From Anaerolineae bacterium (lineage in GTDB: Bacteria; Chloroflexota; Anaerolineae; 4572-78; J111): a stretch of DNA of 12,268 nt. The notes below the pieces were generated by a model. The model worked only from the letters and a program-made list of their open reading frames with translations, ran no database searches and was not told the DNA's origin. The position numbers and the translations under genes were made by a program. This document shows positions 1 through 7,095 of the stretch, piece after piece (the stretch's first letter is position 1; each line of letters starts with the position of its first letter). Location of the stretch: assembly GCA_020433785.1 (NCBI GenBank), contig JAGRCC010000147.1, positions 1 to 12,268 on the forward strand. Reading direction: 5' to 3'.

Positions 1-156
1 GTATACCTTGGCGCAGCAGACCCTATGATCACGACCGTGATCGTATACCTTAGCGCGCTAGACCTTGTGATCAAAGCTCTGATCGTATACCTTGGCGCGC
101 TAGACCCTACGATCACGACCGTGATCGTATACCCTGGCGCGTCAGAAGTTATTATC
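1..156. repeat. 42-bp tandem repeat, about 3.7 degenerate copies, open at the left edge
   Basis: Units begin with the palindrome GTATAC at 1, 43, 85 and 127. The first three are exactly 42 bp; the fourth decays and can be followed to about 156. Each full unit ends in a 16-bp hairpin-capable sequence bounded by GATC (27-42, 69-84, 111-126). In units 1 and 3 this is GATCACGACCGTGATC, with 7-bp arms. In unit 2 the interior differs but most pairing is kept. Unit 2 also holds the 10-bp palindrome at 51-60 (TAGCGCGCTA). The frame starting at base 1 is open through all units to TAA at 157-159, so the repeat could instead be the 3' end of a gene with 14-residue repeats. The other forward frames close within the repeat. 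The function is unknown, and the array extends beyond the window. Confidence 0.85.
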
Positions 157-159
157 TAA

Positions 160-299
160 CCTAAGTTGCCACCTACCCGCGAACAAGACCTAACAGGTTT
201 TCAAACGGGCTTTAATGCGGCTAAATGGCCCGAATTGGCCTGATTTTTCTCTGAACGGTCATCCCAAAACCTGTCAGGCCTGATGGATGGCAACTTGAG
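160..299. mobile_element. MITE-like non-coding element with imperfect terminal inverted repeats and 8-bp target duplication
   Basis: The element is bounded by exact direct repeats TTATCTAA at 152-159 and 300-307. Its ends are imperfect inverted repeats: 160-175 against 284-299 match at 12 of 16 positions, with the perfect core AAGTTGCCA. A second inverted pair lies inside (189-201 against 266-278, 12 of 13 positions, containing CCTGACAGG-type sequence). A central hairpin is possible (CGGGCTTTA at 206-214 with 222-232). There is no coding potential over 140 bp. Terminal repeats plus a target-site-sized duplication are what a miniature inverted-repeat element leaves. I cannot name the parent transposase family. 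A structured intergenic RNA flanked by a chance direct repeat is the main alternative. Confidence 0.5.
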
Positions 300-371
300 T
301 TATCTAATGGCAACGCGCTTCACGCCTTATCTCGATTATGCGCTGCTCGTGTCTTGTAGTAAACTGACTTT

Positions 372-1469
372 ATGGAGCATATTTTGTTAGACGATCAACA
401 GAATAAGTGGCAGATAGAGCCTTACCTCCATGTTGACTCCGATAATTTTTATAATCCCCTAACCGACCGGCGGCTGCGGAATGGTGAGCCGGGGTATCAA
501 CCTCTGCGCCATCTGTATGAACGCAAGGTCATGCTCAACCAGATACTGCGGGCGGACAAGGATTTTTTGGTTCAGCAGGGCTGGCTGGTCCCCACACCGG
601 CTGATTTAGACCGTCGCTTCCGGCTTAAATACGTTTCCCTTGAAGCCCATTCGGTCTGCAACCAAGCCTGCTATTTTTGCCCGGTATCGGTTGATCCGCG
701 TCGACATTACTTTATGCCGCTTGAGCTGTATGAGCGTATTGCTGGCCAATTGGCTGATTACAAACACACGCTCGAAGCGGTCTTTATGAATAACTATAAC
801 GAACCCACCATTGATAAACATTTTGTCAAACAGGTTGAAATCTTAAAGTCACACGGCTTGGTCCCGGCTGTGTTGACTAACGGCAGCGGGTTGACTTCGG
901 AACGGATCGACACCATTATCGAGATGGGGGGGTTGGGGTATTTATCGGTTAATCTGTCAACGTTAAATCAGCAGCATTACCGCCATGATCGAGGGCAAGA
1001 TCATCTTAAGCTGGTTCTGCGTCATCTGGACTACATCAAAGATATGCCGGTTGCGCCTATCATGAAAATCGTGGTGTTAGGGCGCGGCGATGATCAGCAC
1101 CGGGTCGATTACCAAGAAATTGCGGCGCGTTTCGCCGGCTCTCGCTTTCAAATTGAGGGGTTTAAGGCCAACGACCGCGCCCAATATCTGACCTTGGAAA
1201 TGGAACGGATACAGCCGCAGGCTACTCTGCGTGGCTGTGAACAAATGGGGTCTCGACCCCTTCAACACCTGCACATCACGGCCCAAGGCAGTTGTGTCTT
1301 GTGCTGCCAGGATTACGGAGAGCAGTATGTTGTGGGTGACTTAACCCGACAAACCGTGGCCGAAGTGTTGACCGGCTCTGAACTGGCCCGATATCGGCGC
1401 TGGAGTTACGGCCTTGAAAATGCCCCGGACAACTTCATTTGCCGCAAATGTATCTTTGCCCGAACGTAA
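372..1469 (+). CDS. Radical SAM/SPASM domain protein
   Basis: This is a 365-residue enzyme predicted to cleave S-adenosylmethionine reductively and start radical chemistry on an unknown substrate. The [4Fe-4S]-binding CxxxCxxC motif is at residues 96-103 (CNQACYFC), followed by a NEP motif near 143-145 in the place of the family's usual GGEP-type SAM-binding segment. The C-terminal part holds cysteines at about 289, 308, 311, 312, 357 and 360 (GSCVLCC and FICRKC), consistent with a SPASM-type auxiliary cluster. About 85 residues precede the radical SAM core and are unassigned. An in-frame stop at 360-362 leaves the ATG at 372 as the first ATG start. There is no convincing Shine-Dalgarno sequence before it. 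The gene converges on the acyl-AMP ligase gene and ends 24 bp from it, so it is not in that operon. SPASM enzymes modify peptides or proteins and also act in sugar and cofactor pathways, so the substrate stays open. Confidence 0.88.
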   Translation: MEHILLDDQQNKWQIEPYLHVDSDNFYNPLTDRRLRNGEPGYQPLRHLYERKVMLNQILRADKDFLVQQGWLVPTPADLDRRFRLKYVSLEAHSVCNQACYFCPVSVDPRRHYFMPLELYERIAGQLADYKHTLEAVFMNNYNEPTIDKHFVKQVEILKSHGLVPAVLTNGSGLTSERIDTIIEMGGLGYLSVNLSTLNQQHYRHDRGQDHLKLVLRHLDYIKDMPVAPIMKIVVLGRGDDQHRVDYQEIAARFAGSRFQIEGFKANDRAQYLTLEMERIQPQATLRGCEQMGSRPLQHLHITAQGSCVLCCQDYGEQYVVGDLTRQTVAEVLTGSELARYRRWSYGLENAPDNFICRKCIFART

Positions 1470-1493
1470 ATGACCACTACCTCCCTCAAAAAT

Positions 1494-3623
1494 TTAATCG
1501 TCAGCCGTTTTTGGCCGGTTTTTTGACCGGTGTTCAATGAGTTTTTGTTTCACATCTTCCTCCGATAAAGCCTCAATTGCGGCTAGAAGCGAACTCATCT
1601 CATCAGCAGGTGTCGATGTTACCACAGGTCGTTCTTGCGGGAACAGGGCTTGCAGCAAAAAATCCACCAGTGTGTCGACGGTTGAAAAATCAAAGGCAGC
1701 GGTGTCAGGCAGTTGGCATCCCAGCCCGATTTCAATGCGGTTTTTCAACGCAACGGATTGCAGCGATGTCAGGCCTAATTCCAAAAAACCTTGCCGGGGC
1801 GAAAGCGGCGTAGTTGGGCCAAGCCCCAAAATCTCCGCGGTTTGAGCCGAAACATATTCGAACAAGAATGGTCGACGTTGGTGGGTCGGTATCTCCTGTA
1901 ACGCGGGCCAGCCCTGTTTGTTATCGGTTATGGTGGCCGGTGACCGGCCCTCATCAATATATTTTTGCCGGTTTGCCATGCGGGAGATTTTGCCGCTGGT
2001 GGTCTTGATGATCCATCCTTTTGGTACCCAGTGAATATCGGCCAGCGATACATCGAGCTGTTCAAACACCCGTTGACGAATTTGCAGCGCAATCTGATTC
2101 TGTTTCAGCTTGTCATCGTCATTCAACAGTTCGCAAACCAAGATAGGACGTTCGGTCCCCGACCGTTCGTCAAATACACCAAAGGCCGCCGCCAATCCTC
2201 CGGCCGAGCCGACAGCGATTTGCGCGATGGTTTCGATATAATGTGGCTGGATATTTTTGCCTTCAACAATGATAACGTCCTTAAGCCGGCCGCAAATATA
2301 CAATTGCCCATCCCATTTGTACCCCAAATCACCGGTATAAAACCAACCGTCACGCAGCGTTTGGGCGGTCAAATCGGGTTGGTGATAGTATTCGGTCATT
2401 AAGGCGTTGCTCGTGAAAATGACCTCACCCACGTGCCGCTCGTCGAGGGTGTTGCCCTCAGGATCAACAATGGCTATCTCAATATCGTGAATAGGGTAAC
2501 CGCAACTTAAAATGGGGGTAGCGCCTTCAGCGTATACAGGGCGTGGAAGCGCGAGCTGCTGTGTTTGCAACGCATCGAGAGAAATCCAATCAACCTGAGG
2601 CTGTTGGCCGGGCGGTGTAACGGAGAGGCCCACCACATTCTCGGCCATACCGTAGCCCACCATCAACGCATCCGGTCGAAATCCATACGGCTCGAAACGC
2701 CGGGTAAACTGTTGGAAACTTTTTAACTGCACCGGCTCAGACCCATTGCCCAAAAGCGACCAACTGCTTAAATCAAGCCCCTGTAAATGGTTATCCTGCA
2801 CTCGACGCGCGCAGTAAGCAAAGGCAAAGTTAGGCATCCAACTCATCGTGCCTTTATATTTATCGATGGCCTGAAATAAACGCTCGGGGTGGCGAATCCA
2901 GTACGCGGGTGGAATGAGAATCGACGTTCCGCCCACAAGCAATGGCAACAACAATTGGGTCACCAATCCCATATCGTGATAGAGCGGCAGCCACCCCACG
3001 CTCACATCACCCGCTGAAAAGGGAAACGATATGGATAACGAGTGAATATGGTTTAGAACAGCCTGATGCGACAGCACGACGCCTTTTGGCCGTCCGGTGG
3101 TGCCGCCGCTAAACTGAATATAGGCCGTTTCGGCGCCACCGAGTGGGTTGGGTGGGCTATAGCCATGGGGGGGATGGGCGGTTTCATCAAGGGTTAAAAT
3201 CGGGCGTCCGGTAGGCGCCAGATGGTCAGATAATGTCGCTTTGAGAGATACGTCGGTGATGATGGCTTTAGCCTGACTAAATTCGAGCAGCGGCTCCACC
3301 CGTTCCTTATAGATAGAGGGAGGTGTCTGGGGCGTAACGTACGGAAAAATAGTGGGAATAGCGCCCAAATACACAGCGCCCCAAAACGCGGCCACAAGCG
3401 CATAGCCATGGTCGAAAATGAGCGCAACTAAATCACCGGGATCAACGCCCTGATGTAAGGCTTGAGCATATTGGGTGGCGTCATGATCGAGTTGAGCATA
3501 GGTAATGGTCTGAACGGTTTGATCGGTTTGAAGAAACGTCAGAACCGCCTTATCAGCGTTACGATTGACTTGATTTTTTAACGCTTGAACCAGCGAGTTA
3601 TTAGATGCAAAAGTGTGTGCCAT
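1494..3623 (-). CDS. Fatty acyl-AMP ligase (FAAL) fused to a C-terminal acyl carrier domain
   Basis: This 709-residue protein is predicted to adenylate a fatty acid with ATP and load it on its own phosphopantetheine arm rather than on CoA. The adenylation core has the ATP-binding loop at 171-180 (FSGGTTGRPK), the FAAL-typical WLPLYHDMGL (211-220), GYGMAEN (323-329), the YTGD motif (429-432), the hinge region GRLKDVIIVEGKN (445-457), and a C-terminal catalytic lysine region TTSGKISR (541-548). A carrier domain follows at about 585-662. Its attachment serine is S620 in ELGLTSLQS, where the usual Asp before Ser is Thr. A tail of about 45 residues with an acidic helical stretch (ALSEED) could be a docking segment. 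The start is supported by AGGA 7 nt upstream. It is the last gene of the operon, 23 bp after the GNAT-like gene. There is no polyketide or peptide synthetase in the window, so the acyl group probably goes to the glycan pathway (inference). Confidence 0.9.
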   Translation of the reverse strand: MAHTFASNNSLVQALKNQVNRNADKAVLTFLQTDQTVQTITYAQLDHDATQYAQALHQGVDPGDLVALIFDHGYALVAAFWGAVYLGAIPTIFPYVTPQTPPSIYKERVEPLLEFSQAKAIITDVSLKATLSDHLAPTGRPILTLDETAHPPHGYSPPNPLGGAETAYIQFSGGTTGRPKGVVLSHQAVLNHIHSLSISFPFSAGDVSVGWLPLYHDMGLVTQLLLPLLVGGTSILIPPAYWIRHPERLFQAIDKYKGTMSWMPNFAFAYCARRVQDNHLQGLDLSSWSLLGNGSEPVQLKSFQQFTRRFEPYGFRPDALMVGYGMAENVVGLSVTPPGQQPQVDWISLDALQTQQLALPRPVYAEGATPILSCGYPIHDIEIAIVDPEGNTLDERHVGEVIFTSNALMTEYYHQPDLTAQTLRDGWFYTGDLGYKWDGQLYICGRLKDVIIVEGKNIQPHYIETIAQIAVGSAGGLAAAFGVFDERSGTERPILVCELLNDDDKLKQNQIALQIRQRVFEQLDVSLADIHWVPKGWIIKTTSGKISRMANRQKYIDEGRSPATITDNKQGWPALQEIPTHQRRPFLFEYVSAQTAEILGLGPTTPLSPRQGFLELGLTSLQSVALKNRIEIGLGCQLPDTAAFDFSTVDTLVDFLLQALFPQERPVVTSTPADEMSSLLAAIEALSEEDVKQKLIEHRSKNRPKTADD

Positions 3624-3630
3624 AAAAAGG

Positions 3631-3634
3631 TCCT
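3631..3634 (-). promoter_or_regulatory. Ribosome binding site of the FAAL gene
   Basis: Reading the - strand, AGGA stands 7 nt before the ATG at 3623, inside the 23-bp gap after the GNAT-like gene. It is one of the clearer Shine-Dalgarno sites in the operon and fixes the start of the acyl-AMP ligase. Confidence 0.6.
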
Positions 3635-3646
3635 ATCTCGGCCAAG

Positions 3647-4618
3647 TTACACCAAATCCATATCACCCATCGTAAAATAGAAATGGCGGATTACGTCGGA
3701 GCCATCGATATCGGGGTGAAATGAACGGGCTACGGCGTACAGGCCATGCGGATGCTCGCTCAACTGCCAACCGTTGGTGTTCAGAAATTCTGTCACGAGA
3801 GCATCGCCCGACACCCACATTTCCAGTTGTTGCACTTTCGCCTGACGCCCCACATGCTCAAGTTTTTTTTGAATCGCCGCCAACACCTCAACAGCCTCAC
3901 CATCCCAAAGCAGGTCAATCCATTGCAGGGTATCGCCGGCAATTTGCCAAACCGCCCAAGCCACCATTCTGCCCGCTTGCCAGCCGGTTACAAATTTGTA
4001 GATATGATGCGGCCGGCTCACATAGCGACGGGTCAGCCAATGGCCGTTGCGTATAACCGCTGCCGGATAGCGCTGCGCACAACGCTGCCACAACGCATCG
4101 AGATCCGTCGGTTGGCATCCACCCCGCATCTCATAGGGCGATTGACCTCGCCTAAAGGGCCAGCTAAAACGGGCCAACGGATAGCGCCAGATAGGCACGG
4201 GAGTCGCTTCGCCATAGCCTAGTTCAAGTTGTCCCAGACGTAAAGCTCGCTGGCCGGGAAATCCGTACAATAAGGCTAGACGCTCAGCGTGCCCATAGGT
4301 ACGAAAAAAGGTGCGAACAGAATTAAGATGCACCTCGTGCTCTAAGGCGCCGGGACGTCGCAGGCAAAAGACATCGACCGGCTGTGCCGCGCGAAAGATT
4401 CGCCCGTTAACTTGAAACGCGGCTTCAATGGCGGCATATTGGGCCACAATTTCATTGTTTTGATCAACCGCCACAATAATCCAGTGGTCGTCCGATGATG
4501 AGGCGAATTTCCAGCGCCACTCCTCAAGCGATCGGTTAAGGTTGAAGGCTTCATTAAACGCTTGATTAATATCAATCTCATCACCTTTTTGATATGGACG
4601 CAACTGAAAAGGATTCAT
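3647..4618 (-). CDS. GNAT-like (Eis/Acetyltransf_9-type) acyltransferase, divergent
   Basis: This is a protein of about 323 residues that looks like two GNAT-type halves. The numbering here includes the in-frame TTG codon just before the ATG as residue 1. The N-terminal half runs from LRPYQKGDE (7-15) through AFNEAFNLNRSLEEWRWKF to YGFPGQRALRLGQLELGY (119-136). This matches the 'GFP...LGY' stretch of Eis-like N-acetyltransferases. The second half holds a 'vRN..WLTRRYV..P' segment (189-204) and ends in the acidic motif TMGDMDLV. The acetyl-CoA pyrophosphate loop (R/Q-x-x-G-x-G/A) expected after VDVF is not visible: the residues there are CLRRPGALEHEVH. A transferase with a different acyl donor, or a non-catalytic homologue, is therefore possible. 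The ATG at 4618 is preferred over the TTG at 4621. The gene starts 25 bp after its upstream neighbour and lies 23 bp before the FAAL-carrier gene. That context suggests N- or O-acylation of the glycan, possibly using the carrier-bound acyl chain (inference). Confidence 0.72.
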   Translation of the reverse strand: MNPFQLRPYQKGDEIDINQAFNEAFNLNRSLEEWRWKFASSSDDHWIIVAVDQNNEIVAQYAAIEAAFQVNGRIFRAAQPVDVFCLRRPGALEHEVHLNSVRTFFRTYGHAERLALLYGFPGQRALRLGQLELGYGEATPVPIWRYPLARFSWPFRRGQSPYEMRGGCQPTDLDALWQRCAQRYPAAVIRNGHWLTRRYVSRPHHIYKFVTGWQAGRMVAWAVWQIAGDTLQWIDLLWDGEAVEVLAAIQKKLEHVGRQAKVQQLEMWVSGDALVTEFLNTNGWQLSEHPHGLYAVARSFHPDIDGSDVIRHFYFTMGDMDLV

Positions 4619-4643
4619 CAAAACCAGGTGTACCTTCTTAAAA

Positions 4644-5957
4644 CTATTTGGGGGTCATCCAAATAGAACCCACTCGAATTAGCCCTAAGTACAGGGCGAT
4701 GACCAAATATTGAAATAGCATTTGCCAGCGTAAGTCAACTCCCATCGTATGCGGATCCAGATGAGAATAATGCGCATTTTCACCGTAAGGAAATAGCCAG
4801 TAGAATTCGGGGAATTTTGGCACAGGCGAACCTGTAAAATCCGGCACCAGACCCAGTGGGTTTTGGGCCAGAAATTGCGCCAGAGCAATGGGAACAAGAA
4901 TACAAATTTTGAGATAGATGGGATACCGCTCATCTATATCGACCAGGGCTATCCCTATCATCGGCAAAACAGCGACATACCCCCAAAATATCAATCGAGT
5001 GCCATGATACCCTCCGATTAAGGTTAAGCATAAAACACCAACCATGTAAATGGGCAAAGACGGAAACCTTTTCAAGAAATCCCCAGTTGAACTGCTGCTA
5101 AACAGTATCGCCAATAAAAGAAGAGGGCCATAAGTAGCCAAAGGTGTTAGCAAATAGGTCAGCGGATGCTGCCAATGAAACTGCAATAATTGCCGGGCTT
5201 GCCCCAGGTAGGTGTATGTGGAAGTAGCAACAACCAGATGATGGGTGAGGCTAAGCGCTATTATACCTGATACGACCGGTATACTTCGATATAGAAACTG
5301 AACGGAAATGGCCGATAAATCGATGCCGGCACGAATCTGGGTGATTAGATAAGCCGCATAGATGGCTACCGGCGCTAATAAAGTCACCTCACGAAAAAGA
5401 ACGCCCACAAAGGTTACAGCAGAAAGAACAGCGATGGTCGGCCAGGTATAGCTCTTCGATCGGATGTGAATATATAAAATCAGCGTACTGAAAAAAATCA
5501 AGGGGGGATCAGTCATAACGGGATAAAAAGCATTGAAGCGAAAAGGGCTATTAAGATTGATGATAAAGAGCAGGCCTAATAAAAATATAAGCCCCCATGC
5601 CTTAAAAATCTCTCTAAGTAAAAAAACAAAAACAATCACGGTGGCTATCCCAAAAGTAAAGTTGGCCAACTTGAACCCATTCACAATATTATCACTAGCT
5701 AACCAGCCAATTAACCAGGGCAACCCAATCCGATAGACAAGGGGTGAAACTCCGGAAATCGGCCCCATGTCTGCACTCCGCTCGGCTATCAAATAATATT
5801 GTTTAGCATCAAAAAACAAGCCATTTTGATAAGTTACAAGGGGTTGCCTAACAAAATAGACGATGGCGATTAGGGTTAAACCACTTATTAATAACCATAA
5901 TTTGATATTCATATATGCTGAATAGTGGGTTCGCCACGAGATTAAGGTGTCATACAT
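4644..5957 (-). CDS. Polytopic membrane protein, probable GT-C-type glycosyltransferase
   Basis: This 437-residue protein has about ten hydrophobic segments (for example 18-36, 98-115, 121-135, 150-165, 174-188, 192-206, 226-245, 270-286, 303-315 and 322-340) and a soluble loop near 370-410. The first large loop carries FFDAKQYYLIAE, where D50 fits the catalytic Asp position of GT-C enzymes. A second acidic site is MTDPP (148-152), and LFREVTLL (187-194) resembles the Arg-Glu motif of such families. GT-C enzymes take a sugar from a polyprenyl-phosphate donor and transfer it on the outer face of the membrane. The start ATG overlaps the stop of the methyltransferase gene by 8 bp (ATGTATGA), so translation is probably coupled. 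A second ATG at residue 16 could also be used. The acceptor and sugar are unknown, and a flippase- or polymerase-like role cannot be excluded. Confidence 0.65.
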   Translation of the reverse strand: MYDTLISWRTHYSAYMNIKLWLLISGLTLIAIVYFVRQPLVTYQNGLFFDAKQYYLIAERSADMGPISGVSPLVYRIGLPWLIGWLASDNIVNGFKLANFTFGIATVIVFVFLLREIFKAWGLIFLLGLLFIINLNSPFRFNAFYPVMTDPPLIFFSTLILYIHIRSKSYTWPTIAVLSAVTFVGVLFREVTLLAPVAIYAAYLITQIRAGIDLSAISVQFLYRSIPVVSGIIALSLTHHLVVATSTYTYLGQARQLLQFHWQHPLTYLLTPLATYGPLLLLAILFSSSSTGDFLKRFPSLPIYMVGVLCLTLIGGYHGTRLIFWGYVAVLPMIGIALVDIDERYPIYLKICILVPIALAQFLAQNPLGLVPDFTGSPVPKFPEFYWLFPYGENAHYSHLDPHTMGVDLRWQMLFQYLVIALYLGLIRVGSIWMTPK

Positions 5958-7095
5958 ACAGAATCACATAAAACCCAGCCGTTTTGAGGCTCTCTATATC
6001 GGTTTCAAACTGTTGCGATAAATTCAAAAAACCGTCTGGAATTTCGGTAAGCTGAGGAATAATTTTATAAGTTGAAAAACCTGTCCGTACCAGCCAATCT
6101 TCAAGCGTAGCCCGAGTGAAGAAACGAACATGGGTGTAACATAAAAGACCAATCGGGACATAATCCCAACGACCGGCTATCAAATCCTTAACAACGGCGT
6201 AATGCCCGACATTCGGTACCGACAAAATAATTCGTCCGCCTGGTTTTAGCACGCGCTTCATATTGTCCAGAAACAGCTCCGGCTCAACCAGGTGTTCAAA
6301 AAGCTCGGTGGCGACAACGGCATCATAGGTATTTTGCTCCAAAGATACGGTTTGAATATCGCCCACAATCACTTGCCACAAATGTTGTTTGGCTTCTTGA
6401 GCCACCACCGGATTGAGTTCCACGCCGGTCACGCGGCAGCCCAATTGGCTCTGAATCACTCTACCGGTTAACCCCCGGCCACAACCGACTTCTAAAACAT
6501 GGTTCGCTTGCCGGGGTAGATAAGGCCATATGTCGTCGCGAACCTGACCGTAATAGTCGATAAATTGGTGATAAACCCCTGCCGCTGTAATCCAATCGAT
6601 CAAGCCAAGATTGTTTAATAAGTCAGGCTGACTAAAAATATCAGACATGGGAATTTTGGACAGATGGGTGTCATAGACAGATCCGGAAATAAGGGATATG
6701 GGCAAGTGTGAGCGGGAAGGTGGGTGATGTTGGTCACCTTCGGACAGAATTTTCGCCTCAATAATTTCGTAATCTCGTAGGGTGTAAAGCGGTGTGTCTT
6801 TAACAACCGCAAAGTCGGCCAGGCGATACGGCGCAACAATAGTTGCCCCCTTATCGATAGCCTTCTTCATATAGTTCAGGCTGGTTGCCGTGAATTGGAT
6901 ATTTTCCGGTCCTAGCAGCAGCACATAATCAGCCTGCCCCGGCTCAATCATGGTTGATGAAGTATCGTGGATAATGAATTCTACCGAATCGAAAACCTGC
7001 CTGGCCTGCGCCTGACAGACCGACCACAAATAGTTAAACTCCGGCGCGTACGTATCTTCGGCCCGCTGTTGCTTAAGGATGACTAAACTAGTCAT
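5950..7095 (-). CDS. Two-domain protein: degenerate GT-A-like N-terminus plus class I SAM methyltransferase
   Basis: This protein has 381 residues. The C-terminal half is a class I methyltransferase: motif I at 199-208 (HVLEVGCGRG, followed by LTGR), an acidic ribose-binding site in VTGVELNP (222-229), the DAVVATELFEHL segment (258-269), and LKPGGRIILSVPN (283-295). The last block resembles small-molecule and sugar methyltransferases. The first 180 residues are not part of that fold. They contain VLLLGPENIQ (58-67), GATIVAPYRLADF (83-95) and a YEIIEA segment. These look like the middle of a GT2 (GT-A) domain in which the DxD-like metal site has become GPEN, so it is probably not an active transferase. 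The gene overlaps the upstream GT2 gene by 8 bp and the downstream membrane protein gene by 8 bp. It probably methylates the nascent glycan or its lipid-linked sugar (inference). Confidence 0.82.
   Translation of the reverse strand: MTSLVILKQQRAEDTYAPEFNYLWSVCQAQARQVFDSVEFIIHDTSSTMIEPGQADYVLLLGPENIQFTATSLNYMKKAIDKGATIVAPYRLADFAVVKDTPLYTLRDYEIIEAKILSEGDQHHPPSRSHLPISLISGSVYDTHLSKIPMSDIFSQPDLLNNLGLIDWITAAGVYHQFIDYYGQVRDDIWPYLPRQANHVLEVGCGRGLTGRVIQSQLGCRVTGVELNPVVAQEAKQHLWQVIVGDIQTVSLEQNTYDAVVATELFEHLVEPELFLDNMKRVLKPGGRIILSVPNVGHYAVVKDLIAGRWDYVPIGLLCYTHVRFFTRATLEDWLVRTGFSTYKIIPQLTEIPDGFLNLSQQFETDIESLKTAGFYVILYV

Noticed and set aside
1..156. CRISPR array
   Set aside because: The whole 42-bp unit is repeated; there are no unique spacers between conserved repeats, and no cas genes are in the window.
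308..371. Promoter for the radical SAM gene
   Set aside because: Only scattered, poorly spaced hexamer matches are present, none better than expected by chance.
1515..1530. Intrinsic terminator between the converging genes (CCGGT / ACCGG with a T-rich loop)
   Set aside because: The stem is only 5 bp, the T-run is in the loop rather than after the stem, and it lies inside the end of the FAAL coding sequence.
1537..2402. Open frames on the + strand opposite the FAAL gene, up to 145 codons
   Set aside because: They are shadows of a gene with clear domain motifs throughout; no ribosome binding sites or recognisable motifs.
3746..4222. 158-codon frame on the + strand opposite the GNAT-like gene
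   Set aside because: It overlaps a better supported gene that fits the operon spacing. The translation is rich in His, Pro and Arg, as expected of an antisense shadow.
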